Part shown: in pieces, positions 34,024 through 43,230 of the stretch
Numbering within the stretch: the stretch's first letter is position 1
Layout of the letters: every line of letters starts with the position of its first letter
NCBI GenBank assembly: GCA_963712565.1
Contig: CAVQIP010000040.1
Span: forward strand, 124,001 to 188,000
Direction of reading: 5' to 3'
Length of the DNA stretch: 64,000 bases
Source: VAZQ01 sp963712565
GTDB lineage: Bacteria; Pseudomonadota; Alphaproteobacteria; Rhizobiales; Xanthobacteraceae
The notes under the pieces: model-generated
Told to the model about the DNA's origin: nothing
What the model saw: the letters and a program-made list of their open reading frames with translations, nothing else
Databases searched by the model: none
Program-made: the position numbers and the translations under genes

Positions 34024-35523
34024 ATGGACGTGATTCCCCATCTCGCTCTGGGATTTGCCGTCGCGCTGACTGCCCAGAACATCGCCTATTGCTTCATCGG
34101 CGTGTTGCTCGGCACCATCATCGGCGTGTTGCCCGGCATCGGCCCGGTGACGACCGTGGCCATGTTGCTGCCGATCTCGTTCACACTGCAACCGGAGTCG
34201 GCGCTGATCCTGCTCGCCGGCATCTATTACGGCGCTCAGTACGGCGGCTCGACCACGGCCATCCTGGTCAACATCCCGGGCGAGGCATCCTCGGTGGTGA
34301 CCACCATCGACGGTCATCAGATGGCGCTCCAAGGGCGTGCCGGGCCGGCGCTCGGCATTGCCGCGCTCGGCTCGTTCTTCGCCGGCTGCGTCGCGACCTT
34401 GCTGATCGCGCTGGCGGCGCCGCCGCTCGCCGCAATCGCCCTGCAATTCGGCCCGGCCGAATATTTCTCGCTGATGGTGTGCGGCTTGATCGCCGCGGTC
34501 GTGCTGGCGCGCGGCTCGCTGGTCAAGGCGATCGCGATGGTGGTGCTCGGGCTGCTCCTCGGCCTCGTCGGCACCGACGTCAATTCGGGCGCCCGCCGCT
34601 TCAATTTCGGCATGACTGGGCTCGCCGACGGGATCGAGTTCGTGGCGCTGTCGATGGCGATCTACGGCATCGCCGAGGTGGTCTACAACCTCGAAAAGAA
34701 ACAGCAGACCAGCATCGTCACCGGCGCGGTCGGCAGGGTGTGGCCGAGCCGGGCCGATCTCAGGTACTGCCTCGGCTCGATCCTGCGCGGCACCGGGCTT
34801 GGCGCGATTCTCGGCGTATTGCCGGGGGGCGGCGCGCTGCTGGCGTCGTTCGCGGCCTACACGCTCGAGAAGAACGTCGCCGCGCCGCCGCGCCGCTTCG
34901 GTTACGGCGACATCCGAGGCGTCGCGGCGCCGGAATCCGCCAACAATGCCGGGGCGCAGACCTCGTTCATTCCGATGTTGACCTTGGGGATTCCGGGTAA
35001 TCCGACCATGGCGATGATGATCGGGGCGCTGATGATTCACGGCATCGCCCCGGGGCCGCGCGTGATGACGGATCGTCCCGGCTTGTTCTGGGGGCTCATC
35101 GCCAGCATGTGGCTCGGCAACCTAATGCTGGTGGTCTTGAACCTGCCGATGATCGGCGTGTGGGTAAGACTGCTGCGGGTGCCGTACCGGCTGCTCTATC
35201 CCGCCATCATCGCGTTCTGCTGCATCGGCGCCTACACCATCAACAGCAAGCCGTTCGATGCCTTCGTGATGGCGTTCTTCGCGATCTTCGGCTACCTGGC
35301 GCTCAAGCTCGACTGCGAGCCGGCGCCGCTCATTCTCGGCTTCGTGCTCGGTCCGATGATGGAGGAGAATCTCCGCCGCGCGCTCTTGATCTCGCGCGGC
35401 GATGCGATGGTTTTTCTGCAGGAGCCGATCAGCCTCGCCTTTCTGCTGGCGGCGGCAGGCCTGCTGATCGTGATCGCCACACCCGCGATCCGGCGCAAGC
35501 GCGAGGAAGCGCTGCAGGAGTAG
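34024..35523 (+). CDS. tctA: Tripartite tricarboxylate transporter large membrane subunit TctA
   Basis: 499 residues with about twelve hydrophobic segments. The TctA signature is clear in GIYYGAQYGGSTTAILVNIPGE (given here in part as YYGAQYGGSTTAILVNIPG) and in the inverted second copy GVAAPESANNAGAQ with LGIPGNPTMA. It forms the importer channel with TctB and is driven by an ion gradient. Four Bug-type binding proteins in the window (24546, 25606, 51139, 55708) could feed it; it is the only TctBA pair seen. Confidence 0.93.
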   Translation: MDVIPHLALGFAVALTAQNIAYCFIGVLLGTIIGVLPGIGPVTTVAMLLPISFTLQPESALILLAGIYYGAQYGGSTTAILVNIPGEASSVVTTIDGHQMALQGRAGPALGIAALGSFFAGCVATLLIALAAPPLAAIALQFGPAEYFSLMVCGLIAAVVLARGSLVKAIAMVVLGLLLGLVGTDVNSGARRFNFGMTGLADGIEFVALSMAIYGIAEVVYNLEKKQQTSIVTGAVGRVWPSRADLRYCLGSILRGTGLGAILGVLPGGGALLASFAAYTLEKNVAAPPRRFGYGDIRGVAAPESANNAGAQTSFIPMLTLGIPGNPTMAMMIGALMIHGIAPGPRVMTDRPGLFWGLIASMWLGNLMLVVLNLPMIGVWVRLLRVPYRLLYPAIIAFCCIGAYTINSKPFDAFVMAFFAIFGYLALKLDCEPAPLILGFVLGPMMEENLRRALLISRGDAMVFLQEPISLAFLLAAAGLLIVIATPAIRRKREEALQE

Positions 35524-35528
35524 ACCGC

Positions 35529-36164
35529 CTAGGACGACCGCCGGAACAAACCGGTGAACCAGCTGCAGACTGCTTTCGCCAGCAAGGCGAAGCCTGAAAT
35601 CGGTTTTGTGGCCGGCGCGGCAGCGGGCGGCGGCGCTGGGCTTGGAGCGATGGAAGGCGATGACGAGAGCGGTGGCGGCGACGCAGGCGCAGCCACCGGA
35701 GCAGCCGGCCGTTCCTCTGCCAGCTTTTCCTTCAGGCATTTGGCGAATTGATTCATCAACTGCGCGGCGGTCGCCTGGATGATGCCGACGCCGCGGCCGT
35801 ATTGGGCGACCGCTCCCGACAGCGTCAGGCTGGTGTGCACCAGCACCTTGCAACCGTCGCCGGCCGGCTCGAGCCGGAAAACGGAGGCCGCATTGGCGCC
35901 GCCGCGGCCCTTGGCGTCGGTGCCTTGCGCCGCCACGCGCGCCGTGCGCGCGGCATCGTCGATCTGCTCGAATGTCACGATGCCCGCGAAGGTGAGTGCG
36001 ACCGGCCCGAGCCGGACGCCGATCTTACCCTTGTAGCGGTTCTCGCCGACCACCTCGGTCAGCTCCGCGCCCGGCATGCAGGGTGCGATCCGTTCGATGT
36101 CGAGCAAGAGCTTCCAGGCCTCGGCCGGCGGCAGCGGGACCTCGAATGAATTGTCGAATTCCAT
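35529..36164 (-). CDS. coxG: CoxG-type SRPBCC-fold protein
   Basis: 211 residues from ATG 36164. Residues 1-145 form the SRPBCC/CoxG domain (FEVPLPPAEAWKLLLDIERI, MPGAELTEV, GKIGVRLGPVALTFAG). A Pro/Ala/Ser-rich linker (about 150-185) leads to a short hydrophobic tail (GFALLAKAVCSWFTGLF) that can anchor to the membrane. CoxG recruits CO-dehydrogenase-type molybdenum hydroxylases to the membrane, so it may serve the CoxLMS enzymes at 44-59 kb. It converges with tctA with only five bases between stop codons. Confidence 0.88.
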   Translation of the reverse strand: MEFDNSFEVPLPPAEAWKLLLDIERIAPCMPGAELTEVVGENRYKGKIGVRLGPVALTFAGIVTFEQIDDAARTARVAAQGTDAKGRGGANAASVFRLEPAGDGCKVLVHTSLTLSGAVAQYGRGVGIIQATAAQLMNQFAKCLKEKLAEERPAAPVAAPASPPPLSSSPSIAPSPAPPPAAAPATKPISGFALLAKAVCSWFTGLFRRSS

Positions 36165-36203
36165 GACGCTATGATCTCCGTGGCGATCGGCACTTTTGGC
36201 GTC

Positions 36204-36286
36204 ATGGCCGGGCTTGACCCGGCCATCCATCACCTTTCGTCAAACGTCTTTCGAAGATGATGGATGCGCGGGTCAAGCCCGCGCAT
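36204..36286. repeat. Pair of inverted hairpin repeats between coxG and the amidase gene
   Basis: Hairpin 1 is 36204-36212 (ATGGCCGGG) with 36218-36226 and loop CTTGA. Hairpin 2 is 36264-36272 (ATGCGCGGG) with 36278-36286 and loop TCAAG. The loops are complementary and the units are in opposite orientation, like a paired REP element. Confidence 0.7.
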
Positions 36287-36303
36287 GACAAATTGGATAT
36301 GCC

Positions 36304-37659
36304 CTATCCGCGGGTGCCGACCATGTCGGGCGAGCCCAGGCGTTGCCAGATCCAGCGCGCGCAGGCGAGCAGCTTTCGGTCGGCGTGGCGCTCGGCGACG
36401 AGCTGAATGCCGACCGGCAATCCGTTCGGGCCGCGGTGGGTCGGCAAGGTCAGGGCAGGGGTGTGGAGAATGGTCCAGATCGCCTGGAAGCCGGGATCGC
36501 CGGTGTCGGCAAGGCCGCGCGGGGCCTCGCCGGTCGTGCAAGGCGCCAGCAGCACGTCGGCGCCTTCGAACACGGCAGGCAGCCGGGCGCGGCAGTCTTC
36601 TCCGAGCTGCAAGGCCGCGACGTATTCGGCGTGCGGCATGGCGCGCCCGATCTCGATGCGCTTGCGCAGGCGCTCGCTGATCGCCGCGCGATCGCGCTGC
36701 CATTCGGGCGCCATCGCCGCCGCGCGCTCGTAGTTGTTGATGGTCTCGCGCGCAGCGTTGCGCAGCCCCGAGAATTCTTCCGGCAGTACGACCTCGCGCA
36801 CCTGTGCGCCAGCCTTGTCCAGGCGGTGCGCCGCGTCCTCGAGGGCGGCCACCGTCTCCGGCTGCGCCGTCGCCCACAGCGGGGTGCGGCACAGGCCGAC
36901 GCGAGGCGGACGCGCGAGCGAATGAGCCGGGGAGGGCGCCCGCAGTTCCAGGACCATGCTCAGGAGCTCGATGTCGTCGAGCGAACGGGCGATCAGCCCG
37001 AGCGTGTCGAGGCTTTCGGCCGCCGGGTAGACGCCCCTGCGGTTGAACGCGCCGAAGGTCGGCTTGAAGCCGAACACGCCGCAATAGGCCGCGGGGCGAA
37101 TGACCGAGCCGCCGGTCTGCGTGCCGAACGCGGCCGGCACCATGAAGTCCGCGACCGCGGCACCCGATCCGCTCGACGAGCCGCCGGGGGTATGCGCGAT
37201 GTCATGCGGATTGGTGGTGGCGCCCGGCGTCATGCCGGCGAATTCGCAGGTGACGGTCTTGCCCAGGATCACCGCGCCGGCCGCCCGCGCGAGCGCGACG
37301 CAGGCGGCGTCGGTCGTCGGCCGGTGGCCGCGATAGAGCGGCGAGCCCATCTCGGTCGGCAGGTCGGCGGTGTCGATGATGTCCTTCACCCCGATCGGCA
37401 CGCCGTGCAGCGCCCCGCGCGGCGGGCCGCGGTCGAGCTCGCGCGCTTGCGCGAGCGCCAGTTCCGAATCGATGCTGGCCCAGGCGTGGATGTCGTTCTC
37501 GCGCGCAGCGATGCGAGCGAGGCAAGCGCGGACCACCGCCTCGCAGGTAGCCTCGCCGGACGCGACCGCGCGCACGATCTCGCTCGCGGTGAGGGTGTTG
37601 AGCGACCGCTCTCCGGCCGCGCGCGCTTTGGTTCGCGTCGAGCCCGCCACGGAGGCCAT
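36304..37659 (-). CDS. Amidase-signature family enzyme
   Basis: 451 residues from ATG 37659 (a TTG six bases upstream overlaps the preceding stop codon). The catalytic Ser-cisSer-Lys triad is visible: Lys92 in GVPIGVKD, the Gly/Ser-rich HTPGGSSSGSGAA and the nucleophile region GTQTGGSVIRPA. It hydrolyses an amide or carbamoyl bond. It directly follows the FAD-dependent oxidoreductase gene and lies downstream of pyrE, pyrC and pyrDK on the same strand, so an N-carbamoyl or ureido substrate is possible but unproven. Confidence 0.9.
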   Translation of the reverse strand: MASVAGSTRTKARAAGERSLNTLTASEIVRAVASGEATCEAVVRACLARIAARENDIHAWASIDSELALAQARELDRGPPRGALHGVPIGVKDIIDTADLPTEMGSPLYRGHRPTTDAACVALARAAGAVILGKTVTCEFAGMTPGATTNPHDIAHTPGGSSSGSGAAVADFMVPAAFGTQTGGSVIRPAAYCGVFGFKPTFGAFNRRGVYPAAESLDTLGLIARSLDDIELLSMVLELRAPSPAHSLARPPRVGLCRTPLWATAQPETVAALEDAAHRLDKAGAQVREVVLPEEFSGLRNAARETINNYERAAAMAPEWQRDRAAISERLRKRIEIGRAMPHAEYVAALQLGEDCRARLPAVFEGADVLLAPCTTGEAPRGLADTGDPGFQAIWTILHTPALTLPTHRGPNGLPVGIQLVAERHADRKLLACARWIWQRLGSPDMVGTRG

Positions 37660-37661
37660 GT

Positions 37662-39149
37662 TCAATTCTTGCCGGCGCGCGCCGCCGCGGTGCCCGCGAT
37701 GCGGCCGAACACCGCCCCCGAGGTCAACCCGGAGCCGCCGGGATAGTTGAAGTAGAACAGCCCGCCGACCAACTCGCCGGCGGCATAGAGGCCGCGGATC
37801 GGCTCATAATCGGTGTTGAGCACCTCGCCGTCGGTGGTGATGCGCACGCCGCCGAAGGTGAAGGTGAGCCCGCAGGTCACGGCGTAGCCTTCGAACGGCG
37901 GCTGGTCGATGGTGTTGGCCCAGTTGCTCTTGTTGACCGCGAGGCCCTCGGTGCGCCGGCCGTCCTTGACGTTGGGATTGAACGGAATGTCGGTGCGCAC
38001 CGCCTTGTTGTACTCGGCGATCGTCTTGACGAACTGCTCCGGGTTCACCCCGTCGAGCTTGTGCGCGAAGTCCTCGATGCTGTCGGCGACGACCTTGGTG
38101 ATCTGCCGGATCTTGTACTCGTCGCGCTGCAGATGCTTCACCTTCCGGTCGAAGATCTGCCAGGCGAACTGGCCGGGCTGCTCCAGTACCACGCGCCCGT
38201 ATTTGGCATAGGTGTAGTTGCGGAAGTCGGCGCCCTCGTCGACGAAACGCTTGCCGGTGGCGTTGACCAGGACGGCGAACGGATAGGAGTGCTTCTGAAA
38301 CTGGTCGCCGACCGCGAGGTCGCCGAACTCGGGCGCGTTCATCTCCCACTGCACCGCGTGGCAGCCCGACCAGTTGCCAAAGGGGCTGGCGCCGATCTCC
38401 ATCGCCATGCGGATGCCGTCGCCGGTGTTGAAGCGCGTGCCGCGCACCTTGGCGAGGTCCCAGCCCGGCCCGAGATAGCGCGTGCGCCACTCGGAATTGG
38501 ATTCGAAGCCGCCGCAGGCGAGCACGATCGATTTGCCGCGCAGCTCGCTTTCGACGCCCTCATGCCGGATGCGCACGCCCGCCACCCTGACGCCGTCGTA
38601 GATGAGGCTCAGCGCCCGCGTCCGGTAGCGAATCTCGATGCCGCGCTTGGTCGCGGCGTCAGTGAGCATCTTGATCAGGCCGGGCCCGCCGCCGACCGCC
38701 TCGACGGTGAGGCCGCCCCAGAACTTGAACTTGCCGTCGATCTTGAACGCCTGGCGGCCGTAGATCGGGATGAAGCGCACGCCCTTGTCGCGCATCCAGC
38801 AGAAGGTGTCGAAGCTCCGGGTTACCAAGAGCTCGACCAGGTCCGGATCGGCGCGATTCTGCGTTACTCGCGCCATGTCGTCGAAAAATTGCTCCCGGGT
38901 GTAGGTGCCGAAATCGGTGGTGGCGATCTCCTGCTCGGTCAGATCGGGGACCAGCGCCCTGATGTCGTCGACGCCGTTGTAGACCACCCGCACCGATCCC
39001 GCCGTGAACCTGCTGTTGCCGCCCGACTCCTCCTCCGGTGCCGCCTCCAGCATGAGCACCGACGCGCCTTGCTCCTGCGCCGCGAGCGCAGCGCAAAAGG
39101 CCGCGTTGCCGCCGCCCACCACGATGACATCCGCCTCCGACTTCGCCAT
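37662..39149 (-). CDS. FAD-dependent oxidoreductase, fumarate reductase/tricarballylate dehydrogenase-like
   Basis: 495 residues. The N-terminal dinucleotide motif is DVIVVGGGNAAF, and a second FAD contact is LACGGFESN. The C-terminal GLYAAGELVGG and NYPGGSGLTSGAVFG close the FAD-binding domain. The inserted capping domain (about 130-330) is that of the succinate dehydrogenase/fumarate reductase flavoprotein family; TcuA-like enzymes have this length. There is no signal peptide or heme-binding domain. It probably oxidises or reduces a carboxylate next to a C-C bond. It is 75 bp downstream of pyrE and overlaps the amidase start region. Confidence 0.87.
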   Translation of the reverse strand: MAKSEADVIVVGGGNAAFCAALAAQEQGASVLMLEAAPEEESGGNSRFTAGSVRVVYNGVDDIRALVPDLTEQEIATTDFGTYTREQFFDDMARVTQNRADPDLVELLVTRSFDTFCWMRDKGVRFIPIYGRQAFKIDGKFKFWGGLTVEAVGGGPGLIKMLTDAATKRGIEIRYRTRALSLIYDGVRVAGVRIRHEGVESELRGKSIVLACGGFESNSEWRTRYLGPGWDLAKVRGTRFNTGDGIRMAMEIGASPFGNWSGCHAVQWEMNAPEFGDLAVGDQFQKHSYPFAVLVNATGKRFVDEGADFRNYTYAKYGRVVLEQPGQFAWQIFDRKVKHLQRDEYKIRQITKVVADSIEDFAHKLDGVNPEQFVKTIAEYNKAVRTDIPFNPNVKDGRRTEGLAVNKSNWANTIDQPPFEGYAVTCGLTFTFGGVRITTDGEVLNTDYEPIRGLYAAGELVGGLFYFNYPGGSGLTSGAVFGRIAGTAAARAGKN

Positions 39150-39224
39150 CTAACCTCTCACACAATCCTCACGCCCTTGTCGCTCCGCGCGGGATACCGG
39201 TTCCGCTGAGCCAATCATTCCATT

Positions 39225-39926
39225 TTACTCGGCCGCAGCGGTGGCGATTCCGCCATGCGCCTTCGACCAGCCCGCCGGGTCATGCATGAACTTTTCAATT
39301 TCGGCGAGCTTTGCGGCATCGAACTTGCCGCTTTCCTTGGCGACCGCCAGCACGTCCCACCAGGTCGCCAGCGCATGCAGGGTCACGCCGAGATCGCTCA
39401 GGATTTTTCGCCCCTCGGGAAAAATGTCATAGAAGAAAACTACCAGCACGTGCTCGACCTTCGCCCCGGCCTGGCGCAGCGCGTCGCAGAAATTGACCTT
39501 GCTGCGCCCGTCGCTGGTCATGTCCTCGACCAGCAGCACGCGTTGGCCTTCGACGAGATGACCTTCGATCTGCGTGTTGCGTCCGAATCCTTTGGGCTTC
39601 TTGCGCACATAGAGCATCGGCAATCCGAGCCGGTCGGCCATCCAGGCCGCGAACGGAATGCCGGCGGTCTCGCCGCCCGCGACCGCGTCGAATTGCTCGA
39701 ACCCGGCCTCGCGCATGATGGTGGCCGTGGCGAAGTCCATCAGCGTCCGGCGCACGCGTGGAAACGAGATCAGTCGACGGCAGTCGGTATAGACCGGGCT
39801 CGCCCAACCTGACGTGAAGATGAATGGCTTGTCGGTCATGAAGCGGACCGCCTCGACCTCAAGCAGCATTTTGGCCGTGAGCTCGGCCATCACCTTCTTG
39901 TCGGGAAAGCCTATGCCTGCTGTCAT
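39225..39926 (-). CDS. pyrE: Orotate phosphoribosyltransferase
   Basis: 233 residues from ATG 39926 (AGAGAGCGA upstream). The PRPP-binding motif VLLVEDMTSDGRSK is complete and GFGRNTQIEGH matches the flexible loop region. TSGWASPVYTDCRRLIS is the orotate-binding N-terminal segment. It makes OMP from orotate and PRPP. It follows pyrC with a 174-bp gap that contains an inverted repeat. The gap suggests that it may have its own translation control. Confidence 0.93.
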   Translation of the reverse strand: MTAGIGFPDKKVMAELTAKMLLEVEAVRFMTDKPFIFTSGWASPVYTDCRRLISFPRVRRTLMDFATATIMREAGFEQFDAVAGGETAGIPFAAWMADRLGLPMLYVRKKPKGFGRNTQIEGHLVEGQRVLLVEDMTSDGRSKVNFCDALRQAGAKVEHVLVVFFYDIFPEGRKILSDLGVTLHALATWWDVLAVAKESGKFDAAKLAEIEKFMHDPAGWSKAHGGIATAAAE

Positions 39927-40000
39927 CAGATCGCTCTCTTTCGTGGCGCCGGTAGTTGCCCGGCTGTTCGGTGCATCCTCGTCCGGCGCGACGGGGACAT

Positions 40001-40065
40001 CCAGTAGCCGCGATGGCGGCATATCAACCGGACCGGCCGTTCCCTGCCGCCCCGTCGGCTACTGG
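40001..40065. repeat. Inverted repeat between pyrC and pyrE
   Basis: CCAGTAGCCG (40001-40010) pairs perfectly with 40056-40065, with 45 bp between. It resembles a decayed copy of the CCAGTAATCAC-containing composite repeats at 28829-28936 and 41172-41282. Confidence 0.5.
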
Positions 40066-40100
40066 AGGCCCGCTTTCGCGCGCATGGCAAGCCGAGAACT

Positions 40101-41148
40101 CTAAATTCCCACGACTTTCCACTCGATCGTTTCCCCGCCGCGGTAGACCAGCGCCTTCTCGTCCGGCCCCTCGACCTTGACCTCCTCCGGCGCGGTCCAC
40201 GACGTCTTTTCGAGCGTGATCCGCTCCTCGTTGGGCGGCAGCCGATAGTGCTTCGGACCGTTGAGCGAGGCAAAGGCTTCGAGCTTGTCGAGCGCGCCTT
40301 CCTCCTCGAACACCTTGGCATAGGTCTCGATCGCGACCGGTGCGTTGAATAGGCCCGGGATGCCGTTCACCGCGAGCTTCTTGGCCATCGGATGCGGCGC
40401 GGAATCGGTGCCGAGGAAATAGCAAGGCCTCGCCGGAGGTCGCCGCCTTGCGCAGCGCCGCGCGGTCCTTCGCCGTCTTGATCACCGGCATGCAGTACAT
40501 GTAGGGCTTGAGCCCCCAGCCGAGCCAATCCGTGCGTGTCAGGATCAGGTGATAGGGCGTGATCGTGCCGCCCACCTGCGGCGCCGCGCTGCGCACGAAA
40601 TCGACCCCGTCCTTGGACGACAGGTGCTCCAGGATGAAGCGCAGCCCGGGGAACTGGCGGATCCACTTGGAGAGGTAGCGCTCGATGAACGCGGCCTCGC
40701 GGTCGAAGATGTCGATCTCGGGATCGACATCCTCGCCGTGCATCAGGAACGGCATGTCGATCTTCTCCATCCGCTCCAGCACGTGCATCACCTTGCGATA
40801 GTCGGTGACGCCCGCGGCCGAGTTGGTGGTGGCATTGGCGGGATAGAGCTTGACGCCGGTGAACACCCCGTCCTTGAAGCCGCGCTCGACGTCGTCGGGA
40901 TCGGTGTCGTCGGTGAGATAGCACGTCATCAAGGGCTGGAAGGTCGAGCCCTTCGGCAGCGCGGCCATGACGCGTGCGCGGTAGGCGATGGCGTCCTTGG
41001 TCGTGGCCACCGGCGGAACGAGATTGGGCATCAGGATGGCGCGGCCGAAATGTCGAGCCGTGAACGGCATGACCGCCTTGAGCATGGCGCCGTCGCGCAC
41101 GTGCAGATGCCAGTCGTCGGGCTTGCGGATGGTGATGCGCGTGGTCAT
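40101..41148 (-). CDS. pyrC: Dihydroorotase, class II (one frameshift)
   Basis: About 348 residues when read through. The metal-binding start RKPDDWHLHVRDG and MPNLVPP, the carboxylated-Lys region GVKLYPA and the His in LMHGEDVD and LEHLSS match E. coli-type PyrC. The frame breaks at about 40427-40432 after KAATSGE. In the next frame the sequence gives the expected YFLGTDSAPHPMAKKLAV with the catalytic Asp, and runs to stop 40101. One surplus base explains the break. It cyclises carbamoyl-aspartate to dihydroorotate or runs the reverse. Confidence 0.9.
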
Positions 41149-41171
41149 GATGTTTCGCCAAACATCCCAGC

Positions 41172-41282
41172 TGTCATGCCCACGAAAGCGGGCATCGAGT
41201 AATCACGGACTTGCTCGGTGCGCCACGGTGCACGAATCGCGGGCCGGTGATTACTGGATCGTCCGCCTTCGCGGACGATGAC
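41172..41282. repeat. Composite palindromic intergenic repeat (two hairpins)
   Basis: It starts TGTCATGCCC with a GGGCAT arm, then GAGTAATCAC. After about 50 bp it has GGTGATTACTGGATC and a hairpin of GTCCGC with GCGGAC, ending GATGACA. The AGTAATCAC and GTGATTACT segments are inverted copies, so the whole 111 bp can fold back. It lies in the 166-bp gap between pyrD and pyrC. Confidence 0.75.
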
Positions 41283-41314
41283 AAGCGAGCGAATGGCGCC
41301 TTCTCGTTCAATAC

Positions 41315-42262
41315 CTACCCGATCGGCGCCGCCGCGGCGGCGTAGGTTTCCCGCGGCGCTTCCTTGATCATCGCGCCGGTGAGATCGGCGACGCGGGCAA
41401 AGCCGCGCTTGGCACACCACTCCTCGAGCCCCTCGATGATCGCGATCAGCCCGGACGGATTGCGGAAGATGAGATAGCCGATCATGACCGCGCTCGCGCC
41501 GGCGAGCATGTATTCGACGACGTCCTCGACCTTGACGATGCCGCCGCAGCCGATGATCGGGATTTTGACCGCCTTGGCGCACTGATGGACCATGCGCACG
41601 ATGATCGGCTTGATGCCGGGCCCTGACAGCCCGCCGTAGCCGTTGCCGATGGCGGGCCGGAACGTCTCGGTATTGATCTTGAGGCCCAGCAGCGTGTTGG
41701 AGATGGTGAGCGCCTCGGCGCCGGCTTTCTCGGCGGCCACCGCGACCAGGTCGATCTCGCCGGCATTGGGCGAGAGCTTCGCCCACAGCGGCTTCTTGGT
41801 TGCCGCGCGTACGCGCCGCACGATCTCATAGGTGTGGTCCTGGTGCAGGGCGAAGTTGCCGCCGCCGGGTTCGCGGGTCGGGCAGGAAATGTTCATCTCG
41901 ATGACGTCGACATCAGGCAGGTCGACTTCCCGCGCCATGGCCTCGAAGTCCTCGGCGGTCGTCGCCGTGATGTTGGCGACGATGGGCGGCGTGAAGCGCT
42001 TGTAGTCGGGAAGCTGGTGATCGAGGAAATACCCGATGCCTTTGCCGGGAAGCCCGATCGAGTTGATCATGCCGCCCTCGACCTCGGCCACGCGCGGCGG
42101 GGGATTGCCGATGCGGAACTCACGCGAGACGGTCTTGGTCACCAGCGCGCCCAGCCGGTTGATGTCCATCACCTGCGCGAGCTCGGTCGAAAACGCGCCG
42201 GACGCCGGCATGATCGGATTCTTGAGCGTCACCCGCCCGATCTGCACCGACATGTCTACCAT
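41315..42262 (-). CDS. pyrD: Dihydroorotate dehydrogenase, class 1B catalytic subunit
   Basis: 315 residues from ATG 42262, behind AGGAGG. The FMN-barrel enzyme has the class 1 catalytic Cys in MNISCPT (class 2 quinone enzymes use Ser). It also has SNTLLGLKINTET, GGLSGPGIKPI and IIGCGGI, which fit the NAD-linked PyrDB form. It partners the PyrK-type subunit, whose gene overlaps it by seven bases. Most alphaproteobacteria rely on the class 2 enzyme for pyrimidine synthesis, so this reversible NAD-linked form may have another or an additional role. Confidence 0.88.
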   Translation of the reverse strand: MVDMSVQIGRVTLKNPIMPASGAFSTELAQVMDINRLGALVTKTVSREFRIGNPPPRVAEVEGGMINSIGLPGKGIGYFLDHQLPDYKRFTPPIVANITATTAEDFEAMAREVDLPDVDVIEMNISCPTREPGGGNFALHQDHTYEIVRRVRAATKKPLWAKLSPNAGEIDLVAVAAEKAGAEALTISNTLLGLKINTETFRPAIGNGYGGLSGPGIKPIIVRMVHQCAKAVKIPIIGCGGIVKVEDVVEYMLAGASAVMIGYLIFRNPSGLIAIIEGLEEWCAKRGFARVADLTGAMIKEAPRETYAAAAAPIG

Positions 42263-43119
42263 CCGACCGCCTCCTGTAGATCGAACACCGGCCCGTCGAT
42301 GCATACGCGCCGGAGCTCCTTCTTGCCGCCGACCTCGAACGTGCGCACGCAGACGTAGCAGGGGCCGAGCCCGCAAGCCATCACCTGCTCCATGGCGACC
42401 TGGCCGGGAATGCGGTGCGTCTGGGCGAGGCGTTTCATCAGCTGGAACAGCCGGTTCGACCCGCAGGTGTAGAACGCGTCGGCCCTGCGCTGCGCGATCA
42501 GCCGCTGCAGGATCGCCTCGACATTCTCGACTGCGCTGGTGCCGTCGGTGTCGAGCACGCCGATGACCTCGCCGACCTTGCCGAACAGGTCGTCCGCCAT
42601 CACGAATTCCGGGCTGCGGGCGCTCAGGATCGCGGTCACGCCGATGCCGTGCTCGGCCGCGAGCTGGGAGATCGGCGCCAGGGTGGCGAGGCCGACGCCG
42701 CGGCCGAGAACCACGACGTGCTTCCAGGCCGGATCGACGGTGAAACCGACGCCGAGCGGCCCGACCATGTTGAGGTCGTCGCCCGGTTCCAGCGTCGCCA
42801 GCCCGTAGGTGCCGCGCCCCACGCATTTGTACAGGAACTCGACGCGGCCGCGCGCGCGGTCGATGCGGTAGACGCTTTGCGGCCGGCGCAGCCACAATTC
42901 GCCGGCGTCCGGCGACGGGCAGAGCAGATTGAAAAACTGCCCGGGCTTGACCGCCAGCGCCTTGGGCGAGGCGTCGACGACGAGGTGCTTGTATTCCGCG
43001 TTGACCCAATCGTGGGACACGACGGGGCACAAGGATTCCTCCGCGGGAATAAGCGCATCGCCCGTCGCCGCGCTCTTGCCGACGACATAGGGGGCCGACG
43101 CGAACGGCCGATGCGCCAT
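42256..43119 (-). CDS. pyrK: Dihydroorotate dehydrogenase electron-transfer subunit, PyrK-like
   Basis: 287 residues from ATG 43119. It is a ferredoxin-reductase-fold protein with the flavin motif LRRPQSVYRI, the NAD-binding VVVLGRGVGLATLAPIS and a C-terminal [2Fe-2S] motif CGLGPCYVCVRTF followed by RRVCIDGP. It carries electrons between NAD(H) and the FMN of PyrD. It is the first gene after the XRE regulator, 111 bp away. An A/T-rich patch upstream (about 43180-43205) may hold its promoter. Confidence 0.87.
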   Translation of the reverse strand: MAHRPFASAPYVVGKSAATGDALIPAEESLCPVVSHDWVNAEYKHLVVDASPKALAVKPGQFFNLLCPSPDAGELWLRRPQSVYRIDRARGRVEFLYKCVGRGTYGLATLEPGDDLNMVGPLGVGFTVDPAWKHVVVLGRGVGLATLAPISQLAAEHGIGVTAILSARSPEFVMADDLFGKVGEVIGVLDTDGTSAVENVEAILQRLIAQRRADAFYTCGSNRLFQLMKRLAQTHRIPGQVAMEQVMACGLGPCYVCVRTFEVGGKKELRRVCIDGPVFDLQEAVGW

Positions 43120-43230
43120 GGGTGAAGTCCTGCCTTCGAGAGGCTGCTGTCTCGCCCGGTAGCTAGCCGTCGACCGTACCAAAATCAATATTTTTTCCAA
43201 ATTCTGAACAAGCCCGCCCTCGTATCTATA